Of a DNA stretch of 32,721 nt, positions 22,275 to 29,229 are shown piece after piece. Both the position numbers and the translations under genes were made by a program. The stretch covers positions 1 to 32,721 of the forward strand of contig JANWIU010000021.1 in NCBI GenBank assembly GCA_025449725.1, read 5' to 3'. Each line of letters starts with the position of its first letter. The stretch's first letter is position 1. Below the pieces are notes generated by a model. That model saw nothing but the letters and a program-made list of their open reading frames with translations. It made no database searches and was not told the DNA's origin. This DNA is from Pseudobdellovibrio sp. Its GTDB lineage: Bacteria > Bdellovibrionota > Bdellovibrionia > Bdellovibrionales > Bdellovibrionaceae.

Positions 22275-22922
22275 TTAAAAGGTAAACACGGCGCCTGCTG
22301 ACACATAAGTGCCATTGAGCTGTCCGTTAGATGTCAACTGCAGGTGATTTTTTAAACCACCTTCGAGGTAAAAGCCAGTGCTTTCAAAGACGTTGAACAG
22401 TCTCATTCCCAAATATAAAGAATAATCCAGCGTTACAGGAGACTCATCCGGCAACTGAGTTAAAAAAACTCCCGCGCCGACTGCACCGCCGAAATACAAT
22501 GGAAACAGTGACTCAGCATCAGGCAATGTGACGGCGTACATGAAAATTAATTTATTCGCCTTTTGATTTGCCGGTTCGTACTCCTGATATGAAACTCGCA
22601 GAGAGTAATCCAGAAGATTATTGTACTGGCTTAAACGGTAATTCATGTCGATACCCCATTTACCGACTTCTGTTTCTTTTGTGCTCCCACCCCAGCTAAA
22701 TGCATCCGACTTTGTGAATGTGTTCACTCCGATCGTCATGTATCGGTCCCCACCGGCACTGGATGGCGCATCCGATGCTACGTAGCGAGTGCCAATTTCC
22801 GTATTATTTTGAAAATATTTCGCAGCGGCAGCCCTGCCCACTTTTGGCGCACCAGAACCCGCATAAGCAGGTAAACTTAAAAAACTCACAACAAAAGAAA
22901 GTTTTAAAATCCTATACAGCAT
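22275..22922 (-). CDS. Predicted outer-membrane beta-barrel protein
   Basis: 215 residues. Signal peptide MLYRILKLSFVVSFLSLPAYA, then about eight amphipathic strands ('RYMTIGVNTFTK', 'KWGIDMNYRLSQYNN', 'LDYSLRVSYQEYEP', 'KLIFMYAVTLPD', 'PLYFGGAVGAGVFLTQ', 'LDYSLYLGMRLFN', 'GFYLEGGLKNHLQL', 'GTYVSAGAVFTF') ending in Phe. An eight-stranded OmpA/OmpX-like barrel is the likely fold. GAGAGG is well placed before the ATG and a good promoter is 20 bases upstream. Followed after 13 bases by the rRNA methyltransferase gene, which probably shares its transcript. Function unknown. Confidence 0.75.
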   Translation of the reverse strand: MLYRILKLSFVVSFLSLPAYAGSGAPKVGRAAAAKYFQNNTEIGTRYVASDAPSSAGGDRYMTIGVNTFTKSDAFSWGGSTKETEVGKWGIDMNYRLSQYNNLLDYSLRVSYQEYEPANQKANKLIFMYAVTLPDAESLFPLYFGGAVGAGVFLTQLPDESPVTLDYSLYLGMRLFNVFESTGFYLEGGLKNHLQLTSNGQLNGTYVSAGAVFTF

Positions 22923-22941
22923 TAGAGCCTCTCACACTTTT

Positions 22942-22970
22942 ATGCTACGCATAACATTCAAATTTTGCAA
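22942..22970 (-). promoter_or_regulatory. Sigma-70-type promoter for the barrel protein and rRNA methyltransferase genes
   Basis: On the minus strand, TTGCAA (22965-22970), a 17-base spacer and TAGCAT (22942-22947). The transcript would start near 22935, giving a 13-base leader with the GAGAGG ribosome site. Confidence 0.55.
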
Positions 22971-23020
22971 TCTGAGTTGATTGACCCTGACTTTGGCCTC
23001 ACCTAGTTTAAAAGATAACT

Positions 23021-23560
23021 ATGAAGTGCCCTTTCTGCGGTCATTCCGAAGACAAAGTTTTAGATACACGCGTCCAAAAGGACGGCGGCATTAGACGTCG
23101 TCGCGAGTGTCTGTCTTGCAAGTCGCGTTACTCAACGCAAGAAACCGTCATGCTTAGTTATCCTTTCATTATTAAAAAAGATGGCCGTCGCGAACCATTC
23201 AACAAAGAAAAACTTCTTCGTGGAATGCAAGCGTCTTGTCAAAAAAGACCTGTCAGTTTGGCACAGGTTGAAGCCGCCGTTGAGCGTATCTCCGCATGGC
23301 TGATCACGCGTGGTGAAGGCGAAGTCTCTTCACGGATTATCGGACGCCGTGTGATGGCAGAATTAAAACAATTAGACGACGTGGCATACGTTCGCTTCGC
23401 CAGCGTTTACCGCTCCTTCAAAGATGTTCAGGATTTTGTTGAAAAGTTGGAGGGCGACGAGCTTATCGACATGATCGACAACACCGGCCCTCAACTGAGC
23501 CTCACAGCATTGCCACTTATCAACCCTAAAACCGACAAAGATTTCAGCGGAAATAATTAA
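23021..23560 (+). CDS. nrdR: Transcriptional repressor NrdR
   Basis: 179 residues (E. coli 149; the extra is a C-terminal tail). N-terminal zinc ribbon MKCPFCGHSEDKVLDTRVQKDG...RRRRECLSCKSRYSTQE with Cys3, Cys6, Cys31 and Cys34, then an ATP-cone domain from about residue 49 (FIIKKDGRREPFNKEKLLRGMQASCQKRPVS...VRFASVYRSFKDVQDF). NrdR senses ATP/dATP and represses ribonucleotide reductase genes; none is in this window. First gene of a run with nusB. TTGACC at 22981-22986 with a weak TAGTTT 17 bases on would start transcription just before the ATG; no Shine-Dalgarno is seen. I did not find a convincing NrdR box here. Confidence 0.95.
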   Translation: MKCPFCGHSEDKVLDTRVQKDGGIRRRRECLSCKSRYSTQETVMLSYPFIIKKDGRREPFNKEKLLRGMQASCQKRPVSLAQVEAAVERISAWLITRGEGEVSSRIIGRRVMAELKQLDDVAYVRFASVYRSFKDVQDFVEKLEGDELIDMIDNTGPQLSLTALPLINPKTDKDFSGNN

Positions 23561-23590
23561 TCAACTTAGAAAACAGCAGGACATAGGCAG

Positions 23591-23992
23591 ATGAGACGAC
23601 AATCACGGGAAATCGCATTACAGGTATTATTTCAGGTTGAATTCGCTCCCCAAATTTCATTTGAAGATTTACTGGCCCTTTTTGATGAGAAAAAAGATTT
23701 ATCCATTATTAAGTATGCCGACGAAATCATTCACGGCGTTCAGGCGCAAAAAGTAAAAATCGACGAAAAAATTCAAGAAGCCAGCCGTCACTGGAAGATC
23801 GAACGCATGGGCGGAGTCGATCGCAATATTCTTCGCGTAGCCGCATATGAAATGTTTTACGCCAGCGAACTTATTGAACCGAAGATTGCCATCAACGAAG
23901 CAATTGAAATCGCAAAAATTTACGGTACTCAGGAATCCGCTTCATTTGTAAACGGATTATTAGATCAAGTGGTCCGGAATGAGCGCCGTTAA
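23591..23992 (+). CDS. nusB: Transcription antitermination factor NusB
   Basis: 133 residues, normal for NusB. All-helical fold with the expected sequence: MRRQSREIALQVLFQVEF at the N-terminus (arginine-rich RNA-contact region), 'EIIHGVQAQKVKIDEKIQEASRHWKIERMGGVDRNILRVAAYEMFY' and the C-terminal 'IAINEAIEIAKIYGTQESASFVNGLLDQVV'. With NusE it binds boxA of rRNA leader transcripts. It begins 30 bases after nrdR, and its end overlaps the next gene by 14 bases in another frame. The usual ribH partner is replaced by nrdR upstream. Confidence 0.95.
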   Translation: MRRQSREIALQVLFQVEFAPQISFEDLLALFDEKKDLSIIKYADEIIHGVQAQKVKIDEKIQEASRHWKIERMGGVDRNILRVAAYEMFYASELIEPKIAINEAIEIAKIYGTQESASFVNGLLDQVVRNERR

Positions 23993-24422
23993 GCTTTCAG
24001 AACAAGAAGCCTTGTCAGCCGGAGCGGAGCTCTGGATTATCCGAAACGATCCATCGTTAGCCTGGTGGTCTAAAATTGATTTTTTATCCGCTTATCTGTT
24101 GTCTGAAAATTTATTTCGCCCTAAAAAACAAGTGCCCGCACAGCTATTAAATATTTTGGAAGCTACCCGATTTGACACCTTCTCTCAGCCGAATTTGCAA
24201 AATTATGTTTTACTGGGTTCGGAAGACCATTTTTTTAACAAGTGGGTTTTGGTTTGGAACCAGCTGAAAGAAAAAGAGCTGGCCGATTCCATAGTCGATT
24301 TATCAGCTAAACTTAAATTTTCCTCTGTCCGCATCTTTTCAGACTCGAAGACTTTAACCTCCGCCTTAGCAGCTCGCCCTTCGGCCAGTTCCCTCAATAT
24401 CTCGTTCATTGAAAATACCTAA
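23979..24422 (+). CDS. Protein of unknown function in the nusB operon
   Basis: 147 residues; ATG inside the last codons of nusB (14-base overlap), so probably translated by coupling. No signal peptide or membrane helix; cytoplasmic. Contains Trp-rich segments ('AELWIIRNDPSLAWWSKIDFLSAYLL', 'FFNKWVLVWNQLKEKELADSIVDLSAKL') and a C-terminal 'FSSVRIFSDSKTLTSALAARPSASSLNISFIEN', a strand-helix-strand pattern. I do not recognise it. Its fixed place between nusB and the next unknown gene, followed by the PEP-synthase regulator, suggests a lineage-specific operon member. Confidence 0.6.
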   Translation: MSAVKLSEQEALSAGAELWIIRNDPSLAWWSKIDFLSAYLLSENLFRPKKQVPAQLLNILEATRFDTFSQPNLQNYVLLGSEDHFFNKWVLVWNQLKEKELADSIVDLSAKLKFSSVRIFSDSKTLTSALAARPSASSLNISFIENT

Positions 24423-24455
24423 CGGCGTACAATATCCGCTAAACGAGGTCTCATC

Positions 24456-25001
24456 ATGTTCAAACAACTGAGTAGCAAAATCGAATACTTATTTGATAAT
24501 GATTTACACTTTAATCTGGCACAAGAGCCATCAGTTGTTGAAGCCAGAAAAAATTTTGTATTAACTGAAAATATATCTCACCTGAAAAATCTGAGTTACA
24601 TTTACAATGGCGAAATCAATTCTCAAAGCATTGAAAGCCTGTTTGCGCAGTTAGCTTGTTTTTTTGAAGTTAATATACTGGCGACCAAAAGCACTCAAAA
24701 TAATAAATTTAAAATTTGCCTAACGACCCTCTTCGGAAAAAAAATAAATAATCTCGAAGGCTGGCCATCCCTTTCGCTTCCTCCGGGAAAGCTGTATTCC
24801 GTCTATCGTACCGGCGGCTATGCTTTGCTGAAAAAATTAGGGTTGCAGGATTTGGATGCCGATAAAAAAATGACGGCTTTTTTACTGCCGTTAACTCCAA
24901 ACTGCACTCTTATTTTGGTAACTAAAGTTGCTGAGCCCTGGAGCCGCATTAAAATCGAAACGCTTCAAGATACCTTAATGAAAATTAATTTTAATATATG
25001 A
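24456..25001 (+). CDS. Protein of unknown function, possibly GAF-like, upstream of the PEP-synthase regulator
   Basis: 181 residues with GAGG seven bases before the ATG. Cytoplasmic, no signal peptide. The arrangement 'SIESLFAQLACFFEVNILATK', 'KFKICLTTLFG', 'SLSLPPGKLYSVYRTGGYALLKKLGL', 'MTAFLLPLTPNCTLILVTKVAEPWSRIKIETLQDTLMKI' (helix, strands, long loop, then a strong strand and closing helix) reads like a GAF-type sensor domain, but without a sure family match. The end overlaps the next gene's ATG by 4 bases (ATGA), so it is co-translated with the regulatory kinase and might sense a signal for it. Inference only. Confidence 0.6.
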   Translation: MFKQLSSKIEYLFDNDLHFNLAQEPSVVEARKNFVLTENISHLKNLSYIYNGEINSQSIESLFAQLACFFEVNILATKSTQNNKFKICLTTLFGKKINNLEGWPSLSLPPGKLYSVYRTGGYALLKKLGLQDLDADKKMTAFLLPLTPNCTLILVTKVAEPWSRIKIETLQDTLMKINFNI

Positions 25002-25867
25002 ATGATCCGACTGCGCCGGGATCTACCGGCCACCCTAATATATACACCATTTATATCATTTCTGACAGCACAGGCGAAACCGCGGCGACTATGATTCGTG
25101 CGGCACTGGTACAGTACACTGAAAAAGAAATAAATTTACAGCGTTGCAAAAACATCCGGTCCGAAGAGCAGGTTAAATTTGTTATCGACGAATGTTTTGA
25201 AAAAAGAGGCATGGTGGCTTACACATTTGCAAGCCCTACCTTACGCCAAAAGACCGCTGAATTATGTGTTGAAAAATCAATTCCGGCGGTGGATTTTCTT
25301 GGCCCGTTGATTTCGACTCTGGATCACTTCTTTGGCGTACCTTCTTCAAAACAAGTGGGGGCTTTACGCCAGACCGATGATATGTATTTTCGCCGGATCG
25401 AAGCGATTGAATACACTGTTCGTCATGATGACGGAAAAACCATGAATGAACTGGACAAAGCTGACATCGTTTTAGTCGGCATCAGCCGAACCAGCAAAAC
25501 GCCGCTATCCATATTTCTAAGCCATAAAGGCTGGAAGGTGGCAAATGTACCGCTTGTTCTTGGTGCTCCGTTGCCTGAACAGCTCTTCAAAATCGATCAA
25601 CGAAAAATTGTTGGCTTAATAATCGATATTGATTCACTGCAAAGAATCCGCAAAAACCGTCTTGAAAAATTCGGGCAGGATTCCGGCGGCGAATATGCCT
25701 CTTCAGAACAAATTTTAAAAGAAATCGAATACGCTGAAAATTTATTTAAGCAGAATAAACGCTGGCCGGTCTTCAATGTTACTGAACGTGCTTTAGAAGA
25801 AACCGCATCTGAAATTGTGCGCCTGATCGCTTCGCGCATGGGCTGGCCGGACTCGGTTTTATTTTAA
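24998..25867 (+). CDS. ppsR: PEP synthase (or pyruvate, phosphate dikinase) regulatory protein, bifunctional kinase/pyrophosphorylase
   Basis: 289 residues, DUF299 family. It inactivates PEP synthase or PPDK by ADP-dependent phosphorylation of an active-site Thr and reactivates it by phosphate-dependent dephosphorylation, gating pyruvate-to-PEP flux. Diagnostic parts: N-terminal 'IYIISDSTGETAATMIRAAL', 'ISTLDHFFGVPSSKQVGALRQTDDMYFRRIEAIEYTVRHDDG', the unusual P-loop GISRTSKTPLS at 161-171, and C-terminal 'WPVFNVTERALEETASEIVRLI'. The target enzyme gene is not in the window, so PEP synthase versus PPDK cannot be decided. Translation coupled to the upstream unknown gene through ATGA. A GC-rich palindrome follows its stop. 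Confidence 0.92.
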   Translation: MNDPTAPGSTGHPNIYTIYIISDSTGETAATMIRAALVQYTEKEINLQRCKNIRSEEQVKFVIDECFEKRGMVAYTFASPTLRQKTAELCVEKSIPAVDFLGPLISTLDHFFGVPSSKQVGALRQTDDMYFRRIEAIEYTVRHDDGKTMNELDKADIVLVGISRTSKTPLSIFLSHKGWKVANVPLVLGAPLPEQLFKIDQRKIVGLIIDIDSLQRIRKNRLEKFGQDSGGEYASSEQILKEIEYAENLFKQNKRWPVFNVTERALEETASEIVRLIASRMGWPDSVLF

Positions 25868-25875
25868 TCCGTCCG

Positions 25876-25930
25876 CATCGCGCAGTTCAGTTTCGCGCCG
25901 GTGGCGCTACACCTCCTGCGCATGAGCGCC
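25876..25930. repeat. GC-rich two-level palindrome between convergent genes (REP-like)
   Basis: Inner hairpin GCGCC-GGT-GGCGC at 25895-25907 lies inside an outer pair GCGCAG (25880-25885) / CTGCGC (25916-25921), which extends by CAT/ATG with one bulged C. A competing pair GGCGCT (25903-25908) / AGCGCC (25925-25930) uses the same bases as the inner stem. No U-run follows. Base composition is clearly richer in G and C than the flanking genes. Confidence 0.6.
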
Positions 25931-26826
25931 TAAGATCTTTCCTGATCGCCTGTTAGTGCCTGAAACAGAATTTTCGCTGTCTCTGAATTTGCAGAATTTG
26001 TTTTATAATAATAGTGAAAACTCATTTTGAAGTCGAAGTCATTTACTTTGATTCGATTCAAGCGGCCGCCACGTACCTGTTTCTTAATTGAGTGCGAAGG
26101 CAAAAATCCCACACCTAGTCCGTACTCAATCACTCGTTTCAGCGTACCCACATTGGCAGATTCAAAAACGGACTGAAGCTTTCCTGTCACCTGCGAAAGT
26201 TTTGCATCAAACGCCGGGTATTCATTTGAAAAGTGAACGTATGGAATTTTTTTGATTTCGTTTATTGATATGTTCATCGGATAAAATTCATCTTTACCGG
26301 AGCCTACCAGCCACATTTCTTCCTGAAACAAAATTTGCGATTTAGAATCCGGTAGCTGAATATGGTAATTGGCTTCAATTTCCGGAAGTACGATCACATC
26401 CAGCTCACCCTTTTTATACGCGGCTAAAAGATCTTCTCCCTTTGCATAATCAACTTTAATTTTAAAATCCGGGTTGAACTTCAGTAACCGGCTGACGACG
26501 GGACTCATCAAGTGAAGTCCGATTGAATTTAACGTCCCGATTCGCAATTCACCGCGAAGCTGCGCGCCGATAGATTTAATCGAAACTTCCGCCAGCTGAG
26601 CAAGACTTAGAATTTTTTTTGCGTGTTCGTAAAGTATTTCACCTTGCGCTGTCATCTTAATTTGCTTAGAGCCGCGCACGATCAGTTCAACACCGAGATC
26701 GTCTTCCATATTTTTCATTTGCTGGCTTACTGCTGGCTGAGTCAGAAACAATTTGTCAGCAGCTGCTGTCATACTTCCTTCTGATGCCACCGTGACAAAA
26801 GTCTGTAATTGAGAAAGATTTAACAC
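25930..26826 (-). CDS. LysR-type transcriptional regulator
   Basis: 298 residues from a GTG with AAGGAG seven bases upstream. N-terminal winged helix-turn-helix, residues 1-60: 'LNLSQLQTFVTVASEGSMTAAADKLFLTQPAVSQQMKNMEDDLGVELIVRG', followed by the linker helix and a periplasmic-binding-protein-like effector domain from about residue 90 ('GELRIGTLNSIGLHLMSPVVSRLLKFNPDFKIKVDYAKGEDLLAAYKKGELDVIVLPE'). Effector unknown. It is divergent from the exported protein gene at 26911 with 84 bases between, the usual geometry for a LysR regulator controlling its neighbour. Confidence 0.93.
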   Translation of the reverse strand: MLNLSQLQTFVTVASEGSMTAAADKLFLTQPAVSQQMKNMEDDLGVELIVRGSKQIKMTAQGEILYEHAKKILSLAQLAEVSIKSIGAQLRGELRIGTLNSIGLHLMSPVVSRLLKFNPDFKIKVDYAKGEDLLAAYKKGELDVIVLPEIEANYHIQLPDSKSQILFQEEMWLVGSGKDEFYPMNISINEIKKIPYVHFSNEYPAFDAKLSQVTGKLQSVFESANVGTLKRVIEYGLGVGFLPSHSIKKQVRGGRLNRIKVNDFDFKMSFHYYYKTNSANSETAKILFQALTGDQERS

Positions 26827-26837
26827 AATATTACTCC

Positions 26838-26867
26838 TTGTAGCTGCCTTGCAGTTTTGTATATAAT
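26838..26867 (+). promoter_or_regulatory. Candidate promoter and regulator-binding site between the LysR gene and gene at 26911
   Basis: TATAAT at 26862-26867 with TTGTAG (26838-26843) 18 bases upstream would drive the exported protein gene. CTGC-CTT-GCAG (26845-26855 region) is a small inverted repeat between the boxes, a possible operator for the divergent LysR-type regulator. Confidence 0.4.
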
Positions 26868-26910
26868 AAACTTTAACTAAACTTTACGTCTACATCAAAG
26901 TGAGGTCATC

Positions 26911-27657
26911 GTGATACGACTTGGGGCTAACTTTCTAACTGTTTTTATCTGCCTGGGTTTGTTTTCATTCAACGCACAGTCACGTACTTTCAAAAATGCT
27001 TATATTTCTTTTGAGATGCAAGACAACTGGAAATGTAATCTTGAACAAACGGAATGGGTTTGCCGCGCAGATGATCCACAAGAAGCCAAAGAGGCCGTAA
27101 TCATTTTGACTGCGAAAGAAAAAGGACCGACGGACTCCTTCGCTTTGTATGAGTCTCACTTGAACTCCCCGATTAATACCGTTACACGTGCCGGAACCGC
27201 CATGACATCAACTGTGAAGTATAAGGCACAAAACGTAAAAATTAATGATCAGCCCTGGTTAGATGGTCTTCATCAGGACAGTGAAGTTCAAAATTACTTC
27301 ACTCGCTACATGGCAACTATCAAAGATCAGATCGCCATCCTTGTGACCTTCAGCGCTCATAACAAGCTTTACGCAAAACATAGCGGTAACTTCGAAAAAA
27401 CAATCCGTACTTTTCGCGTTATCGCCACGAAAGACCTTCTGAACCGACCGGACCTTGGTCCATTGCGCGGCAGTGGTGAGCTTTTAGGGCCTGGCTCTGT
27501 TGGCGGAGCCGCTCCAAGTGATTTGCTGGTTGATGCCGGTGATGGTTCTACTGGCGGGAAAAAAGGTCTCTTTAACAATAAAGCAGTACTTGGCGGAGGC
27601 TTGATTGCCCTCGCTGTCCTGATCTACATCATTTCTAAATTAATGGGTAAGAAGTAA
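26911..27657 (+). CDS. Exported protein with C-terminal membrane anchor, unknown function
   Basis: 248 residues from a GTG with GAGG at good spacing. Signal peptide MIRLGANFLTVFICLGLFSFNAQS, a soluble domain at about 25-170 ('KNAYISFEMQDNWKCNLEQTEWVCRADDPQEAKEAVIILTAKEKG', with Cys42 and Cys51 likely bridged, and 'DQIAILVTFSAHNKLYAKHSGNFEKTIRTFRV'), a Gly/Pro-rich linker (about 185-222) and a last transmembrane helix 'AVLGGGLIALAVLIYIISKLMGKK' with a basic end. The soluble part looks like a PsbP/DUF1795-type domain (a surface-exposed 'F...V....L..' closing helix), only as a fold guess. Placed on the periplasmic side of the inner membrane. Probably regulated by the divergent LysR protein. Confidence 0.7.
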   Translation: MIRLGANFLTVFICLGLFSFNAQSRTFKNAYISFEMQDNWKCNLEQTEWVCRADDPQEAKEAVIILTAKEKGPTDSFALYESHLNSPINTVTRAGTAMTSTVKYKAQNVKINDQPWLDGLHQDSEVQNYFTRYMATIKDQIAILVTFSAHNKLYAKHSGNFEKTIRTFRVIATKDLLNRPDLGPLRGSGELLGPGSVGGAAPSDLLVDAGDGSTGGKKGLFNNKAVLGGGLIALAVLIYIISKLMGKK

Positions 27658-27660
27658 CGA

Positions 27661-28137
27661 CTAGTTCATTACAAAATCTGTGAAGTAAACATCTTTAACT
27701 AATCCTTTATGAAGGATCTGGTTTACTTCAGCTACAATCTTGTCTTTTAAAAACAGTTTACCTTGAATGCTTTCAAGATCATCTACCGTTTTATCTGTCA
27801 GAATTTTCACAATTTTATCGCGCGCTTTAGCACGATACTCGAAATCCATAATTTCTTGGAAGGCCACTGGACTAAGCATATCCAGATTGACCTGAACGCG
27901 AATAGTGCGCTTAGGAAGGCCTGAAAGGTTAACTGTGAATTTATCCATGGTATAAATCATGGGAGAATCGCCAAATTTTTCTTTAAGATTTGCCGGCTCC
28001 CGCAGGGACTTTTCAGTTACTTTTGGGAATTCATATCCGATCGTCGAAATGTAAACCCAGTAAGTTCCCACTGTCAAAACGGAAAGATTAACAGCTACAA
28101 AAACACTAACTACAATTTTTTTAATCAACTCGTTCAT
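27661..28137 (-). CDS. fliL: Flagellar basal-body protein FliL (orphan locus)
   Basis: 158 residues. One N-terminal membrane helix (IVVSVFVAVNLSVLTVGTYWVYI) and a periplasmic FliL domain with its typical order: 'MIYTMDKFTVNLSGLPKRTIRVQVNLDML', 'AKARDKIVKILTDKTVDDLESIQGKLFLKDKIVAEVNQIL' and the terminal 'GLVKDVYFTDFVMN'. The stomatin-like domain surrounds the MotAB stator and raises motor torque. No flagellar gene is adjacent, so this is either the sole copy in an unusual place or a paralogue. No Shine-Dalgarno is evident before its ATG. Ends three bases from the facing gene's stop with no terminator between. Confidence 0.85.
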   Translation of the reverse strand: MNELIKKIVVSVFVAVNLSVLTVGTYWVYISTIGYEFPKVTEKSLREPANLKEKFGDSPMIYTMDKFTVNLSGLPKRTIRVQVNLDMLSPVAFQEIMDFEYRAKARDKIVKILTDKTVDDLESIQGKLFLKDKIVAEVNQILHKGLVKDVYFTDFVMN

Positions 28138-28157
28138 ACTGTATAAATCGGTCCGTT

Positions 28158-28170
28158 AAGACCTGGTCTT
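28158..28170. repeat. Perfect palindrome AAGACC-T-GGTCTT
   Basis: A 13-base odd palindrome in the region shared by the divergent fliL and L,D-transpeptidase genes, about 20 bases before the fliL start. GGTC at 28150-28153 and the first GACC form a second small inverted repeat. Candidate operator or leader hairpin; no regulator can be named. Confidence 0.35.
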
Positions 28171-28226
28171 TAGTGTAAAATCCGTCATTCTCAAAATAAG
28201 ACACCATATCTTTCAGAGGTGAATGG

Positions 28227-28283
28227 ATGTTAGACAAGAAAACTCTTGTGCAAGGTGCATGCGATGAGTACAGTTTTCTATAG
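28227..28283 (+). CDS. Possible 18-residue leader peptide upstream of the L,D-transpeptidase
   Basis: ATG at 28227 with AGAGG six bases upstream, the best ribosome site in this gap, opens an 18-codon frame (MLDKKTLVQGACDEYSFL) ending in TAG at 28281-28283, 19 bases before the transpeptidase ATG, which itself lacks a Shine-Dalgarno. The coding stretch overlaps a hairpin ACAAGA-AAAC-TCTTGT (28233-28248) and the first arm of AGTACAG/CTGTACT (28267-28273 and 28289-28295). This could be a translation-coupling or attenuation leader, or a chance frame. No homology is claimed. Confidence 0.3.
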   Translation: MLDKKTLVQGACDEYSFL

Positions 28284-28302
28284 AGCAACTGTACTAAATA
28301 TT

Positions 28303-29229
28303 ATGAAATTTTTGTTTAACTTTTTAACATGTGTATTTCTTATTTTTTCTGCCAGTTTGGCACATGCTCAACTTATTTTACCCCGTCAGGTTTTAAATTT
28401 GTCGTCTGATGAACGCGTAACGACCAATGCTTTGTTAGCCGATAAATCGCAACGGCAACTGACCGTCATTAACCATCAGAATTTTCTAGATGGCAGCTTC
28501 AACGAAAAGTACAACATCGATATCGGTAAAAACAACGGCGACAAAAAAAAGAAGGACGATGCACGAACGCCGGAAGGCATCTACGTTTTATTAGAAAAAA
28601 AAGCCCCACCTGAGATTCCTTTTCAGCTTTACGGTTCGATGGCGTTTACAACCAACTACCCCAACTACTTTGATAAGTTCGAAAATAAAACAGGTTCGGG
28701 AATCTGGCTTCATTCTGTTCCCGATAAAGTTCCGTTAACTCGCGGTTCGCGGGGCTGCGTTGTCCTTCGCAATGACGATATCAAAAAAATTGAATCGTCC
28801 ATTACCCCTAAGAGAACTTTCTTACTTATCGACAGCAAAGTAAAATGGCTGCCGGTTGAAGAACACAAAGTAGCAAAAGACGAAGCTGTCCGTTGGCTTG
28901 AACAATGGCGTAATCAATGGGAAAAGCAGGACATTAATTCTTATATCCAAAATTACTCCGAAGAATTTTCTGCTCCGCCATACAATAAGAAAACCTGGTT
29001 CAAGCACAAAACCAGTTTGAAAGACAAATACACTTACGTGAATGTAAAGCTGTCAGACCCGAACATTTTTCAGGTAAAAAGTTATTTTATTTTTCAATTT
29101 GTTCAAAACTACGAATCTGATGGCCATAAAGACGTAGGCATCAAGACGCTTTACGTTCTAAAGGAAGGCAACGCCATGCGAATCACTCGCGAAGACTGGC
29201 TGCCCTTACCTGAAGTAAAACAGAACTAA
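28303..29229 (+). CDS. L,D-transpeptidase (YkuD/YafK-type) with C-terminal NTF2-like region
   Basis: 308 residues from the ATG at 28303, where a proper signal peptide starts (MKFLFNFLTCVFLIFSASLAHA); upstream in-frame ATG (28264) and TTG give implausible N-termini, though 28264 has AAGG before it. The catalytic domain (about 40-180) has 'DARTPEGIYVL', His137 in 'GSGIWLHSVPD' and the nucleophile Cys152 in 'SRGCVVLRNDDI', the HxG..SxGC pattern of L,D-transpeptidases. The rest (about 190-300), 'AVRWLEQWRNQWEKQDINSYIQNYSEEFSA...WFKHKTSLK', reads like the NTF2-like/SnoaL domain often attached to YafK-group proteins. Periplasmic; forms or edits meso-DAP crosslinks or attaches lipoprotein to peptidoglycan. 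In Bdellovibrio many such enzymes remodel prey or self wall. Stop overlaps the facing 58-residue gene. Confidence 0.88.
   Translation: MKFLFNFLTCVFLIFSASLAHAQLILPRQVLNLSSDERVTTNALLADKSQRQLTVINHQNFLDGSFNEKYNIDIGKNNGDKKKKDDARTPEGIYVLLEKKAPPEIPFQLYGSMAFTTNYPNYFDKFENKTGSGIWLHSVPDKVPLTRGSRGCVVLRNDDIKKIESSITPKRTFLLIDSKVKWLPVEEHKVAKDEAVRWLEQWRNQWEKQDINSYIQNYSEEFSAPPYNKKTWFKHKTSLKDKYTYVNVKLSDPNIFQVKSYFIFQFVQNYESDGHKDVGIKTLYVLKEGNAMRITREDWLPLPEVKQN

Noticed and set aside
22262..22315. Longer N-terminus for the RsmB-like methyltransferase
   Set aside because: It would overlap the barrel protein gene by 41 bases and encodes non-family residues, whereas TTG at 22261 has AGGA six bases before it.
28246..28302. 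TTG start for the L,D-transpeptidase
   Set aside because: The signal peptide begins at 28303 and the upstream codons overlap hairpins and a separate short frame. An ATG at 28264 remains possible.
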